Shown piece by piece: positions 1 through 9,366 of a stretch of DNA of 38,191 nucleotides (positions are counted from its first letter, which is position 1; every line of letters begins with the position of its first letter). Below the pieces are notes generated by a model, which worked only from the letters and a program-made list of their open reading frames with translations, had not been told where the DNA came from and ran no database searches. Made by a program: the position numbers and the translations under genes. Where the stretch lies: NCBI GenBank assembly GCA_024232355.1, contig JAAEPW010001215.1:1-38191 (forward strand), read 5' to 3'. Origin of the DNA: Chloroflexota bacterium (GTDB taxonomy: Bacteria; Chloroflexota; Anaerolineae; B4-G1).

Positions 1-507
1 CAGTTGGTTGTACCGGAGGACAAGCGACGTCAGATTGGTCAGTTGGCCGATTTCCGGGGGCAGCTCCGTCAGTTGGTTGCACGGGAGGACAAGCGACGTC
101 AGATTGGACAGTTGGCCGATTTCCGGAGGTAGCTCCGTCAGTTGGTTGTCTCCCAGGTCAAGCCTTGTCAGATTGGACAGTCGGACGATTTCCGGGGGCA
201 GCTCTGTCAGTTGGTTGTACCGGAGATCAAGCGACGTCAGATTGGACAGTTGGCCGATTTCCGGGGGCAGACCCGTCAGTTGGTTGCGCACGAGGCCAAG
301 CGACGTCAGATTGGACAGTTGGCCGATTTCCGGGGGCAGCTCCGTCAGTTGGTTACGGGAGAGATCAAGCATCGTCAGATTGGACAGTTGGCCGATTTCC
401 GGGGGCAGATCCGTCAGTCGGTTGCGATGGAGGGCAAGCATCGTCAGATTGGTCAGTTGGCCGATTTCCGGGGGTAGCTCCGTCAGTTGGTTGCTGGATA
501 GATTGAG
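1..507 (-). repeat. 69-nt tandem repeat encoding the LRR array
   Basis: About seven tandem copies of a 69-nt unit; the core encoding PPEIGQL recurs almost unchanged (for example near 45, 114, 252, 321, 390 and 459). Unit length is 3 x 23, so copy-number changes keep the frame. Substitutions concentrate in the codons just before NQLT, the exposed face of the solenoid. Confidence 0.85.
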
Positions 508-567
508 ATACGTGTCCTGGTTTTCAACAGCCTGTTGAATGATTCGGATCAGTTCCTCGTTTGTCAT
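1..567 (-). CDS. Leucine-rich-repeat protein, N-terminal part (runs off the left edge)
   Basis: An open frame starts at ATG 567 and has no stop before the window edge. It begins MTNEELIRIIQQAVENQ, a short helical cap, followed by about seven 23-residue leucine-rich repeats of the type LPPEIGQLSNLTSLDL..NQLTE. An AGGAG ribosome site sits 8 nt before the ATG. This regular 'LPPEIGQL' repeat class is common in bacterial LRR proteins, including Roc-COR (Roco) GTPases, but the C-terminal part that would decide this lies outside the window. LRRs normally act as protein-binding solenoids. The repeat is nearly identical at DNA level, which suggests recent expansion. Plus-strand reading frames over the same bases are shadows of the repeat. 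Confidence 0.85.
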   Translation of the reverse strand, partial: MTNEELIRIIQQAVENQDTYLNLSSNQLTELPPEIGQLTNLTMLALHRNRLTDLPPEIGQLSNLTMLDLSRNQLTELPPEIGQLSNLTSLGLVRNQLTGLPPEIGQLSNLTSLDLRYNQLTELPPEIVRLSNLTRLDLGDNQLTELPPEIGQLSNLTSLVLPCNQLTELPPEIGQLTNLTSLVLRYNQL

Positions 568-628
568 TGTTGCGGCTCCTGTTGCTTGCCTCACGAGAGC
601 GCGGAGACCGCGCCCCTACGGCGGTGCG

Positions 629-1345
629 TCAATACGTCCAATCCGCGTGGCTGACCGGCAGTTGGTTCAATTGGTCGCGGTAGAATTGCCAGTTGGGCAT
701 AAATTGGTCCATTAGGGCGATGAAACGGGCGTTGTGGGTTGGCTCTAGCAGGTGGGCCATTTCGTGGACGATGATGTATTCGAGGCATAGGGGGGGCTTT
801 TTGGCGAGTTCGGTGTTGAGGCGGATGTTTCCGGCGTGGTGGTTGCAGCTTCCCCACTTGGTTTTCATTTGCTGGACGAAGAATTGTTCCACTTGCACGC
901 CCATCAACGGCTCCCATTTGGTGATCAGGGGACGCGCGGCTTGTTTAAGTTGCTGACGATACCATTCCTGGACGATGGCGTGCTTTTTTGATCGGTCTGA
1001 TCCGGGACGGACGTGGAGGAGCAGGTGGGTGTGTTGTAGTTCAATGGCGGGAGGGGCGTCGATCTCGATCACCTGGAGCAGGTAGCGATGGCCCCAGACG
1101 TAATGGCTTTCACGGTCGAGGTATTCGCGCGGGGTTTCGCGTTCTTGCTCCTGGAGTTTTTTCTGTTGTTGCTTGATCCAGGCCAGCTTGGAGATGGCAA
1201 AGACGCGGATGGTGTCCAGGCTCATCCGCGACGGGGCCGAGATCCGCACCCGCCCGGTGGGCGGATGGACGCTCAGGTGGACGTTTTTGATGTCTTTGAG
1301 CACCACGTCTACGGTGATGTCGCCTAGTTCGATTTGGGTGACCAT
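629..1345 (-). CDS. YgjP/DUF45-type zinc metallopeptidase (238 aa)
   Basis: The protein carries HEMAH at residues 194-198, the HExxH zinc motif, with a third ligand candidate His204 in PTHNARF, preceded by the family motif KWGSC at about 163-167. This layout is that of the YgjP/DUF45 (COG1451) group of predicted metallopeptidases. The substrate is unknown; genes of this family often sit beside type I restriction genes, as here directly after hsdR (65 nt gap). The start at 1345 is chosen because AAGGAA lies 7 nt upstream; a longer frame to 1468 would overlap the hsdR end and has no such site. It is the last gene of the leftward operon. No signal peptide is visible, so it is probably cytoplasmic. 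Confidence 0.85.
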   Translation of the reverse strand: MVTQIELGDITVDVVLKDIKNVHLSVHPPTGRVRISAPSRMSLDTIRVFAISKLAWIKQQQKKLQEQERETPREYLDRESHYVWGHRYLLQVIEIDAPPAIELQHTHLLLHVRPGSDRSKKHAIVQEWYRQQLKQAARPLITKWEPLMGVQVEQFFVQQMKTKWGSCNHHAGNIRLNTELAKKPPLCLEYIIVHEMAHLLEPTHNARFIALMDQFMPNWQFYRDQLNQLPVSHADWTY

Positions 1346-1374
1346 TGGTGTTCCTTTTAGGATGACCAGACCAG

Positions 1375-1404
1375 ACTTCCGAAGTCTCAGAAGACTTCGG
1401 AAGT
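1375..1404. repeat. Perfect 13-bp inverted repeat between hsdR and the peptidase gene
   Basis: The arms acttccgaagtct (1375-1387) and agacttcggaagt (1392-1404) are exact reverse complements around a 4-nt loop. On the plus strand a short T run follows; on the minus strand, the direction of the genes, none does, so it looks more like a dispersed palindrome or an mRNA stabiliser/partial attenuator than a clear terminator. Confidence 0.7.
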
Positions 1405-1409
1405 TTTGA

Positions 1410-4400
1410 TTAGTATTCCTTTTGCTCGTTGATGATGAGAAAGATGCGTTCCGCCTCGGCGACGTCATCCAGGACGTCGAACAAGGCTTTTTTGATCACC
1501 CGCTCGCGGGGTTCGACGCCGCGCCAGTCGTCGGGGCGCACCTGCCGCACTGCGCCATCAATTCGCAATGCCAGATTCAACGCCGGGTCATTGGACACTT
1601 GATACTCTGCGGGTTGCTCTTTCAAGACGCTGCCAGTGCTCTGGAGGTTGTTGTAGATGGCGCGCAGCGCGGGGCTGCGCTGGAGTTCTTCTGGCGTGTC
1701 GTCCGCTTGCCCGGTCTCGGTCCGCTTTGCCAGTTCGTCGCTGCGTTTCAGGTATTCCTCATAGTCGATGGCTTTGGCTTTGCGGGCGGCGATGATCTCG
1801 TCCAGCAGGGTGGACATTTGTTCATAGTAGGCCGGGTCGGTCAGGTGTTCTTTGATGATCTTGCGGCGGATGTTGTTCTCGATGGTCTCGGCCACGGCGG
1901 TCGGGTTGTGTTTTATCGCGCCAAGCCGGGCGGCGATGGCGTCGGCGATGCCGGTCTTTACGATCAGTTCGACGAGCGACAGGTTGTCAAAGGGCGAAAT
2001 CTTGCGCGGTTTGTCGGCCTGGATGTAGGTGTCGATCAGGTGGCGCATGTCGGCCTCGTAGGCTTTCAGGTCGAGGCTTTCACCGCTGGCGTTGCGGATG
2101 GTGCCGCGCAGTTCGAGGTAGTGTTTGAGCAGCCGCTGGATGCGGGCGACATCGGCGGGGCTGTACCCGGCGGCTTGCAGTTCGTCGGCGATGTTGGCGT
2201 AGGCGCGCAGCAGGGCGGCGGTGGCTTTGTAGAGCGCGGCACGCTGCGGTTCCCGTTCGTTCAAGTCGGTGGGGATCTCGGTGTTGCCGCAAAAGTAATG
2301 GATGTGTTCCAACTCGCCCCGGGGCGGCTCTACCGGCTCGCACAGCAGGGCCAGGGTTTCTAGCGCGCTGTCGAGCCGCTCGCGCCCTTTTTTGAGCCTC
2401 TCCTGGAGCAGCACGTCCGGTGTCGCGCCGCCAGAGCTGTAATCCAACTCGGAAGAGTAGACGGCGATGGCGTTCTCTACTTTTTTAAAGAGTTGCTTAT
2501 AGTCTATGATGTAGCCAGAGTCTTTGGTGTCGCCGTCCAGCCGGTTGGTGCGGCAGATGGCTTGAAAGAGGCCGTGATCTTGCATAGATTTGTCGATGTA
2601 GAGGTAGGTGCAGTGTGGCGCGTCAAAGCCGGTGAGCAGTTTATCGACCACGATGAGCAACCGCATGTGGGCCGGGTGCTCGACGAATTGGGCCTTGGCC
2701 CAGTCCTCATAGCTCTCGGTCTTGCTCTTGCCTGGTTGAGCCTGGGTGTCTTGCAGCAGCGCGGTGTAGGCGTTATAAATGAATTCTTTGTCTGTCTCGG
2801 TGTTTGCGCCGGTGTCTTCGAGGGTAATGTCTCTGACCTGGGGGTTGTAGGATGTGATCAGCCCGCACTCGTCTCGGAGGCTGGTTTTCTGGAACAGGGT
2901 GAAATATTTGCACGCTTCATAGATGCTGGAGGCGACCAGCATGGCGTTGCCGTCTTTGTGGGAAAGGCGTCGCTCGCGCCCAAAGTCGAGGGTGATGTCT
3001 TTGACCACGCGCTCCATACGGGAGCGGGAACTGAGCACTTTTTGCATGGTGCCCCACTGTTTTTTTAGTTCGTTCTTTTTCCAGTTGTTAAGCCCCCGCG
3101 TTTTGTCCTCGAACCAGGCGTCGATCTCGTCTTTGGAGCTAAGGCGCTGGTCGATGTCCCGCGCCTCGTAGACGAGGTCGAGTATCACGCCATCCTCCAC
3201 TGCCTCGCTAAACTTGTAGGTGTGGATATAGTCGCCAAAGACCTCGCGGCTGGTGCGGGCGTCCTTTTTGAGCAGCGGCGTGCCGGTGAAACCGATAAAG
3301 ACGGCGTTGGGCATCAGGGCCTTCATCGCCCGGTGCAGCTTGCCGCTCTGTGTGCGGTGGCATTCGTCCACAAAGACAAACACCTCGCCCACGGTCTGGC
3401 TGGGTTGGGATTCGAGCGCCTTGATGAACGCCTCAAAGTCGTCCACGTCGCGCTGGCCGAACTTGTGGACGAGGGAACACAAGAGACGCGGCCGGGCCTG
3501 GCCGAGCTGGCGCATCAGGTCGCGGCTGCTGCTGGTGCGGTAGATGGTCTCGCCCGCCGTGCTAAAGACGCGCTCGATCTGTTTGTCCAACTCGTCGCGG
3601 TCGGTGATGACGGCCACGCGGGCGTGGGGGTTGTTCTCCAGGATCCACTTGGCCAACATGACCATGACGATGCTCTTGCCGCTGCCCTGCGCGTGCCATA
3701 TAATGCCTCCCCTGCGGGGAGGTCCGCCGCCCTTGTGCTGGCGCACGCGCTCTTGCGCGGCCTTGATGCCGAAATATTGGTGCACGCGCGGCACTTTTTT
3801 CACGTCGCCGTCAAAGAGCACAAAGTCGTGCATCAACTCGATCAGCCGGTCCGGGCGACACATCTTGAGCAGGTACTTGTCGAGTTTGAAGCGGGCGTCG
3901 TCCTGCGCGTCCTCTTTCCAGGTCAGGAAATATTTTTCCGGCGTGCCGGTGGTGCCATAGCGCAGCCCCTCGGAGTCGTTCCCAGCAAAGACGAACTGGA
4001 TGGTGCTAAAGAACCAGGCGTTGAATTCGGGCTTTTGGTTGGAGTTGTTCTGGCGGATGCCGTCGCCGACCGTGACGGACGACCGCTTGAGTTCCAGCAC
4101 CGCGACGGCGATGCCGTTGACGTAGAGCACAATGTCGGGCCGCCGCTCGCGGTTGCCGCGCAGGGTGACTTCTTCGACGATGCAAAAGTCGTTCCGCTCC
4201 GGCTCGTCCCAGTTGATGAGGCGCACGGTTTCCGTGTCCTGGCCCGCTTTGAGCTTGACGGGGATGCCGTAGCGCAGCAGGCTGTAGACGGCCTGGTTGT
4301 TGCCGTAGAGGCCGCGGCTGTGGTTGTCGGCCTCGGCGCGCAGGACGTGGATGGCGCGGTTGATCTGCGGCGGTGTGTAGGCGTTCTTGCCCAGGTAGGC

Positions 4401-4538
4401 GCTGAGCAAACGCTCTTCGACGTTGCTGTTGCCGTCGCGGTTGCTCCAGTCGCCGAGGTAGCGATAGTCTAGTTCGTCGCGAAAGAGGGCGATGACGCGC
4501 TTTTGGGTGGCGCGTTCGGGTTTGCCGACGTGGTTCAT
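1410..4538 (-). CDS. hsdR: Type I restriction enzyme R subunit (endonuclease/translocase, 1042 aa)
   Basis: This is the motor and nuclease subunit of a type I restriction system, cutting DNA that lacks the host methylation after ATP-driven translocation. The N-terminal HSDR_N nuclease core is visible: RPDIVLYV (Asp135) and VLELK (Glu149, Lys151), the PD-(D/E)xK pattern. The superfamily 2 helicase part follows: AQGSGKS at about 283-289 (Walker A), VFVDECHRTQ near 390 (DECH box) and FIGFTGTPL. The C-terminal third is helical, as expected for the HsdM-docking region, and length fits the family. The ATG at 4538 overlaps the hsdS stop (ATGA), implying translational coupling. All catalytic residues seem intact, so I expect activity. 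Confidence 0.96.
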   Translation of the reverse strand: MNHVGKPERATQKRVIALFRDELDYRYLGDWSNRDGNSNVEERLLSAYLGKNAYTPPQINRAIHVLRAEADNHSRGLYGNNQAVYSLLRYGIPVKLKAGQDTETVRLINWDEPERNDFCIVEEVTLRGNRERRPDIVLYVNGIAVAVLELKRSSVTVGDGIRQNNSNQKPEFNAWFFSTIQFVFAGNDSEGLRYGTTGTPEKYFLTWKEDAQDDARFKLDKYLLKMCRPDRLIELMHDFVLFDGDVKKVPRVHQYFGIKAAQERVRQHKGGGPPRRGGIIWHAQGSGKSIVMVMLAKWILENNPHARVAVITDRDELDKQIERVFSTAGETIYRTSSSRDLMRQLGQARPRLLCSLVHKFGQRDVDDFEAFIKALESQPSQTVGEVFVFVDECHRTQSGKLHRAMKALMPNAVFIGFTGTPLLKKDARTSREVFGDYIHTYKFSEAVEDGVILDLVYEARDIDQRLSSKDEIDAWFEDKTRGLNNWKKNELKKQWGTMQKVLSSRSRMERVVKDITLDFGRERRLSHKDGNAMLVASSIYEACKYFTLFQKTSLRDECGLITSYNPQVRDITLEDTGANTETDKEFIYNAYTALLQDTQAQPGKSKTESYEDWAKAQFVEHPAHMRLLIVVDKLLTGFDAPHCTYLYIDKSMQDHGLFQAICRTNRLDGDTKDSGYIIDYKQLFKKVENAIAVYSSELDYSSGGATPDVLLQERLKKGRERLDSALETLALLCEPVEPPRGELEHIHYFCGNTEIPTDLNEREPQRAALYKATAALLRAYANIADELQAAGYSPADVARIQRLLKHYLELRGTIRNASGESLDLKAYEADMRHLIDTYIQADKPRKISPFDNLSLVELIVKTGIADAIAARLGAIKHNPTAVAETIENNIRRKIIKEHLTDPAYYEQMSTLLDEIIAARKAKAIDYEEYLKRSDELAKRTETGQADDTPEELQRSPALRAIYNNLQSTGSVLKEQPAEYQVSNDPALNLALRIDGAVRQVRPDDWRGVEPRERVIKKALFDVLDDVAEAERIFLIINEQKEY

Positions 4539-5836
4539 AGCAATCGAGTTCTCCCGGTGAGTAGTTCTTGCATCATGCCTTGTTTGATGTGGCGGGCTTT
4601 GGCTAGTTTGGCTTGTAGGGCGGCGATTTCGGTGTCTATGTCGCTGAGGATGGTAGCGATGGCGGTTTGTTCGGCGAGAGAAGGGTACGGAACAGCCGTA
4701 TTCTTTGCGCCAGAAATTGTATATGTCCCAACAGTCGTACCAGCGGAGGCATTATTAATCTGCTTGAGTATTAGCGGTGTCAAGTAGAGATGCCTAAGAA
4801 AATCAGACCTGATCTTGCCCAATGTTTTGAACCAAATAATATTCCCGTCTTTGAAATAGAACTGATGATTATCGGAAACAACATAGACCTTACCCAGTGT
4901 TCCAACCCCAGTAACCAATATGTCACCAATTTTGGGAACACCGTAGATACTTTTATAGGTATCATACATTTCTTTGCTAATGAAAAGCTCGTTTTTCACA
5001 TAGCCCTTTTTGCCTAAAACAGCCAACTCCCTTGCTCTGTAAAAGGGTATTCCTTCGGTTTTCCATTCGCTCTGGAATACTCGTTTGCTGGATGTAATCT
5101 CAAACAGTTCTCCCAGCAACTTGACTTCCCAATCCTCCGGGATCACCCCCACCTCGGTCTGCTTGTAGCTGGGTTTGGTCTCGAACCCCGGCAGGCGCTT
5201 TTTCCCCGTGAGCAATTCCTGCATAGCGCCTTGCTTGACCTGGCGTTTCTTGGCGATGAGCTGCTCCAGGGATTCGATGAGGGCATCCGTGTCGCTCAAG
5301 GCCTCGGCGATGGCTTGTTGTTCGGCGAGGGTGGGATAAGGGACGAAAAACTTTTCGACATCTGCCAAGTTCAAAGAGGGTTGAACGCCAGACTTTGTGA
5401 AATTCGATATTTCTTTCTTGCCGAGTTTAGACTGTAGAACATTTAGGTAGTAATCTGCATTCGCTATTTTTTGATTGAATGACAAGCGTGCAGTTTGTTG
5501 GGTAAGGTTTGAGCCACTAAACATAGATGGAACTTTGGCAAGATTCCCGACACTCCCAACTATCGTTAACAAGATGTCCCCGGTAATGACTTTTGATCGC
5601 TTATATGACTTGTCAATCTCAGGTGAAACCCGATATAGGTCGTCCAGATCAACCCAGCCTTTGGAATAGTCTTGGGCTCTTATCATTGGAATGCCGTTCT
5701 GAATGTCAGGCCCTGGTACAACAATGCCGTAGGTGATTTTTCGCTCTGGGCTAATCAAGTTTCTTAACGATACGACCTCCCAATCCTCCGGGATCACCCC
5801 CACCTCAGTCTGCTTATACCCCGGCTTTACTCCCAT
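4535..5836 (-). CDS. hsdS: Type I restriction-modification specificity subunit (433 aa)
   Basis: HsdS recognises the two halves of the bipartite DNA target. Two similar halves are visible: each begins YKQTEVGVIPEDWEV (residues about 7-21 and again near 225-240), continues into a divergent target-recognition domain, and ends in a conserved helix (LAEQQAIAEALSDTDALI...QELLTG and LAEQTAIATILSDIDTEI...QELLTG). The DNA of the two junctions (5124-5167 and 5775-5818) is nearly identical, a hotspot for domain shuffling. The start at 5836 overlaps the end of hsdM by 10 nt; a longer frame upstream is only the hsdM shadow. The target domains are more AT-rich than their neighbours, consistent with independent acquisition. 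Confidence 0.93.
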   Translation of the reverse strand: MGVKPGYKQTEVGVIPEDWEVVSLRNLISPERKITYGIVVPGPDIQNGIPMIRAQDYSKGWVDLDDLYRVSPEIDKSYKRSKVITGDILLTIVGSVGNLAKVPSMFSGSNLTQQTARLSFNQKIANADYYLNVLQSKLGKKEISNFTKSGVQPSLNLADVEKFFVPYPTLAEQQAIAEALSDTDALIESLEQLIAKKRQVKQGAMQELLTGKKRLPGFETKPSYKQTEVGVIPEDWEVKLLGELFEITSSKRVFQSEWKTEGIPFYRARELAVLGKKGYVKNELFISKEMYDTYKSIYGVPKIGDILVTGVGTLGKVYVVSDNHQFYFKDGNIIWFKTLGKIRSDFLRHLYLTPLILKQINNASAGTTVGTYTISGAKNTAVPYPSLAEQTAIATILSDIDTEIAALQAKLAKARHIKQGMMQELLTGRTRLL

Positions 5837-8235
5837 ACAAACCCCATCCTCTCCAGGTGGCCGTTCACCCTGGCCTCCAACTCGTCCACGCGGGCGGAGA
5901 GCTGCGGCATCGGGGCCTCGTAGCGTTCGGCCAGCTCTTGTACGCGGCGGGTGAGGGTTTGGCTGATGCGGTCCATCTCGCCGTGGATGGCGGCCTCTAG
6001 CGCGGCGAGCCATTTATCGTCCACCACCAGCGTCTTGACGTCGTCCTGGGTGAGCGTGGGGTAGTGGGCGTAGGCCTGGGCGTCCAGATCGGCCTCGGCC
6101 TTTTTCAGTTGTTTTTTGAGGGCGGCCTGCTGGCTGTTCAGTTCCAGCCACGCCGCGAGCGCGGCGGTTTCTTCCTGCGCTTCGGGGTCGCCCTTGACCT
6201 CTTTGTGGCGGGCGGTGACGGTGCTCTTGTTCACCTTGTCCAGCTCGCCGAATGCGCCGTCCTCGCCGCTGTGTTCGTCCACCAGATCGCTCAACCGGGC
6301 GGCGGCGTTTTCCAACTCGGCCTCCAGTTCCCGGATCGCCTCCTGCTCGGCGGCAAAGTAGCGGGCGACGATGAGGGGCTTGGGAACCAAGTCGCAGGCC
6401 CAGCCCTTGGTCTTTTCCCGGCCCCGCTTGTCCCGCACGACGATGCGGTAGGTCTCGGCCAACCAGCCGCCGGAGGCGATGATGTAGCAGTCGTCCTGCA
6501 TCGTCTCGGCCCAATAGTCGAGGAGGTGCTGGTAGACGTCGTACTTGTCGATCAGGGGCTTGCCGCCATAGTGGGCCAGCAAGCCCTCGGCCAGGTCGTG
6601 GATGACGTCTTTTGGCTTGTGGCCGGGTTGCAGCGCCTTGAGCGTGGCAACGGTCGCCTGCCGCCACACGACAAAGTGGTCCCTCATCTGCGCGGTAAAG
6701 GCGGCGAATTCGGGATGCTCATAGATGGCGGACTTGAGCGCCGCCTTGTCCACCACCAGGTCGAGGTAGCCGGGACGGTTGGCGGCGAACAGGTCCGGCT
6801 TGAGCCGGGGGCAGACGGTCCAATAGCGGTCGAGGGCCTCGACGTCGCGCACCGGGATGCCGCCGCGCAGGTGGGCGGCAATGTCCTGGACGTCGTCCGG
6901 CGTCTGGCTGTCGATGTAGCGCGGCAGGTTGAGGTTGAACTCGTTGCGCTCGATCTCGGCCAGGCTGACCAGGCGCGAGTAGCCGGGGATCTCGAGCTGC
7001 CGGGTAAAGGTGCCCACGATCTTGTGAATATCCTGGGCGCGCAGGCGGTTCTTGGGACCGTCCTTGATATAGCCGCCGCTGGCGTCGAGCATAAAAACGC
7101 CGTCGCGGGTGTGGGCGTGCGCCTTGTCTAGCACGATGATGCAGGCGGGGATGCCGGTGCCGTAAAAGAGGTTGGCGGGCAGGCCGATGATGCCCTTGAT
7201 ATAGCCCTTGCGGACGAGGGCGCGGCGGATGTCGGCCTCGACGTTGCCCCGAAAGAGCACGCCGTGGGGCAGGATGCAGGCGCCGGTGCCGGTGCTCTTG
7301 AGCGAGCGCACGATGTGCAGCAGGTAGGCATAGTCGCCCTGCCGGGTGGGCGGCACGCCAAAGGACCTGAATCGTTCGTAGGGATCGTTGAGCGGGTCGA
7401 GGCCGGTGCTCCAGCGTTTGTCGCTAAAGGGCGGGTTGGCGACGACATAGTCAAAGGTCTTGAGCGTGTCGCCGTCCTTGAATCTGGGGTTGGTCAGCGT
7501 GTTGCCCTGCACGACGAGCGCGGTGGGGTTGTTGTGCAGGATCATGTTCATCCGGGCCAGGCCAGAGGTGGCGGCGTCTTTTTCCTGGCCGTAGAGCGTG
7601 ACGGGCGTGCGCGCTTCGTCGGCCACTTTGAGCAGCAGCGAGCCAGAACCCGAGGTGGGATCGTAGACGGTCGTGTCGGCGCTGGTGTGGGCCTCACGGA
7701 TGCCGAGAATCTGGGCCATCACGAGGCTGACTTCAGAAGGGGTGTAGAACTGGCCCTTGCTCTTGCCGCTCTCGGTGGCAAAGTGGCGCATGAGGTACTC
7801 GTAGGCGTCGCCCAGGATGTCATCGTCGGCGGCGCGGTTCCCGGAGAAATCGAGCGCGGGGTTCTGAAAGATGGCGACCAGGTTGGTCAGGCGCTCGACC
7901 TTTGCCTTGCCATCGCCGAGTTTGACCGAGTCGTTAAAGTCGGGAAAGTCGGACCGGGAAAGCTGCTGGTTGGCGTTGGCCAGCGGCCCGATGATCTTTT
8001 TGTTGATCTGGTCGCCAATGTCGGATTTGCCCTTGAAGGCGACCATGTCGGCAAAGCTGGCGCCCGGCGGCACGGTGATGGAGGCAAAGGGCACGCCGGC
8101 GTATTTGTCCGAGATGTATTTGATAAAGAGCAGGACGAGGATATAGTCCTTGTATTGGGATGCGTCCATGCCGCCACGGAGTTCGTCGCAGCTTGACCAG
8201 AGGGAGCTGTAGAGTTCGGATTTTTTTATGGGCAT
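5827..8235 (-). CDS. hsdM: Type I N6-adenine DNA methyltransferase subunit with long C-terminal extension (802 aa)
   Basis: HsdM methylates adenine in the target sequence and forms the core of the M2S1 methylase and R2M2S1 nuclease. The HsdM_N helical bundle covers residues 1-130; the SAM motif YDPTSGSGSL is at 191-200 and the catalytic NPPF at 267-270. Typical HsdM ends near 500 residues; this one continues for about 300 more, with a conserved-looking YWAETMQDDCYII stretch and a Glu/Ala/Lys-rich coiled-coil part (about 630-800). That longer architecture exists in one subfamily of type I methylases. AAAGG lies upstream of the ATG at 8235. First gene of the hsdM-hsdS-hsdR-peptidase operon. Confidence 0.95.
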   Translation of the reverse strand: MPIKKSELYSSLWSSCDELRGGMDASQYKDYILVLLFIKYISDKYAGVPFASITVPPGASFADMVAFKGKSDIGDQINKKIIGPLANANQQLSRSDFPDFNDSVKLGDGKAKVERLTNLVAIFQNPALDFSGNRAADDDILGDAYEYLMRHFATESGKSKGQFYTPSEVSLVMAQILGIREAHTSADTTVYDPTSGSGSLLLKVADEARTPVTLYGQEKDAATSGLARMNMILHNNPTALVVQGNTLTNPRFKDGDTLKTFDYVVANPPFSDKRWSTGLDPLNDPYERFRSFGVPPTRQGDYAYLLHIVRSLKSTGTGACILPHGVLFRGNVEADIRRALVRKGYIKGIIGLPANLFYGTGIPACIIVLDKAHAHTRDGVFMLDASGGYIKDGPKNRLRAQDIHKIVGTFTRQLEIPGYSRLVSLAEIERNEFNLNLPRYIDSQTPDDVQDIAAHLRGGIPVRDVEALDRYWTVCPRLKPDLFAANRPGYLDLVVDKAALKSAIYEHPEFAAFTAQMRDHFVVWRQATVATLKALQPGHKPKDVIHDLAEGLLAHYGGKPLIDKYDVYQHLLDYWAETMQDDCYIIASGGWLAETYRIVVRDKRGREKTKGWACDLVPKPLIVARYFAAEQEAIRELEAELENAAARLSDLVDEHSGEDGAFGELDKVNKSTVTARHKEVKGDPEAQEETAALAAWLELNSQQAALKKQLKKAEADLDAQAYAHYPTLTQDDVKTLVVDDKWLAALEAAIHGEMDRISQTLTRRVQELAERYEAPMPQLSARVDELEARVNGHLERMGFVWE

Positions 8236-8638
8236 TTAGTTTGGCCTTTGTATGATGATATGAAAGAGACAGCCCGCCCAACCGTTGGTAAAGCTTTAAC
8301 GGTGGGCGGGCGGCTTGTTTAATAACGTACTCGGTGTTATGATTCTTTTGTCAGGTCGCTCCACCGTCCTGGCCGTAGCCTCGGGCTGGTTCAGAGCCGC
8401 GGGGCTTTATGCATGGCTAGTATACTTGTTGTCGGGGTTCTGTGCAAGCGAGAGACGGGCAAGTGAGAACATGTGATCGAGTCTGACGTGGAATTCCGGG
8501 CGAGTGGAGCGACGTATTCCCCAGCATGTTCATTGTAATTGGAGTGAGATACGTGACAGAGAAAAATATAACTCTTATGACACACTGAACACATATTGAC
8601 AATCACCACACATATCACGTTGACCACCCCACCCTGGT
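8236..8638. other. Non-coding stretch upstream of the restriction operon
   Basis: Apart from the hairpin at 8272-8311 I see no gene. The part right of 8400 is AT-richer and probably contains the hsdM promoter, but I cannot single out convincing -35/-10 boxes. Short minus-strand frames here have poor codon patterns. Confidence 0.5.
8272..8311. repeat. GC-rich hairpin upstream of hsdM
   Basis: Arms gcccgcccaaccgtt (8272-8286) and aacggtgggcgggc (8298-8311) pair over 14 bp with one bulged A. It lies 36 nt before the hsdM start. It could be a leader or attenuator for the restriction operon or a terminator for plus-strand transcription; no clean T run follows on the minus strand. Confidence 0.6.
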
Positions 8639-9210
8639 GTGCCATGCAACTATTTACCAGTAGTTACTTCAACCACAACCTTGCATCTACAATGGTCAGC
8701 CAACGTAATGACAGAGAATGATGAAATATTTGTGAGCAATGACTTTGGTGTTGATTGGCAACGTGTCTATGAATTCTCCAGTACCTCTGACCCAAGTGCA
8801 ATTGTGTCTCTGGCTCAATGGACTGGTTCAACTATGATAAAGATCGAATCGTTTGGTGAGCACGTCATTTCCGATCTGAGTGTGGTTGACTCATCCCAAG
8901 TCGGGCCTATCGAGTCTGATGTAGTCACAACTGATTGTGGAAAGAGTCTTGCAATCGGTCTACGGAATCAGGGGCCTCAACCAATCATTCAACCAAACCT
9001 AGTGATCGACTCTCCTGCAATTGCCACGCATCAAACCACATTGGAAACACTCGCACCTTGGTCACATCAAACCATCAACATATCTCTAGACCCCAAAACA
9101 CTCTTATGAACTCAACCCTTCCTCTCACAATCACACTCACATCAAACAAAAATAGCTGGACCTGGAATCAAAATATCCTCATTCCTACAACCGCATCTAC
9201 CTACCTCTAA
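8639..9210 (+). pseudogene. Decayed fragment of a secreted beta-rich protein (probable frameshift near 9108)
   Basis: The plus strand shows a frame with protein-like composition: NDEIFVSNDFGVDWQRVYEF, then ISDLSVVDSS, then a segment (GKSLAIGLRNQGPQP..., LETLAPWSHQTINISL) resembling a CARDB-like beta sandwich found in secreted adhesins and proteases. It stops at 9109. The next 30 residues of the sandwich (LPLTITLTSNKNSWTWNQNI) seem to continue in a different frame to 9210, so a frameshift is likely. There is no good start codon or ribosome site and no upstream domain, so this looks like the broken 3' end of a larger gene. It is the only plausible plus-strand coding remnant in the window and its base composition differs from the surrounding genes. 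The family assignment is tentative. Confidence 0.4.
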
Positions 9211-9366
9211 TCCCAAAACTCACCTGAACAATTCACGACGCACTCCCTCAACACAGTTTGAAAAAACGAATCTGACTGGTTGCCGCCAACTGCGGCTGTG
9301 AGCAACATTTTTCTAGGCACCCCCAAATACATAAAAGGACGATCTGAAAAGTGCTCCCAGGAGCTT

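Noticed and set aside
1..507. CRISPR-like array at the left end
   Set aside because: The repeats are 69-nt head-to-tail coding units in one open frame, without spacers.
3222..4472. Long plus-strand open frame (416 codons) opposite hsdR
   Set aside because: Antiparallel shadow of a GC-rich gene; the minus-strand frame has clear helicase and nuclease motifs.
4535..6013. 492-codon version of hsdS
   Set aside because: The first 59 residues are hsdM read in another frame; MGVKPGYKQTEVG at 5836 is the normal HsdS start.
6064..8196. Plus-strand frames opposite hsdM
   Set aside because: Shadows of the methylase gene with no domain or start signal.
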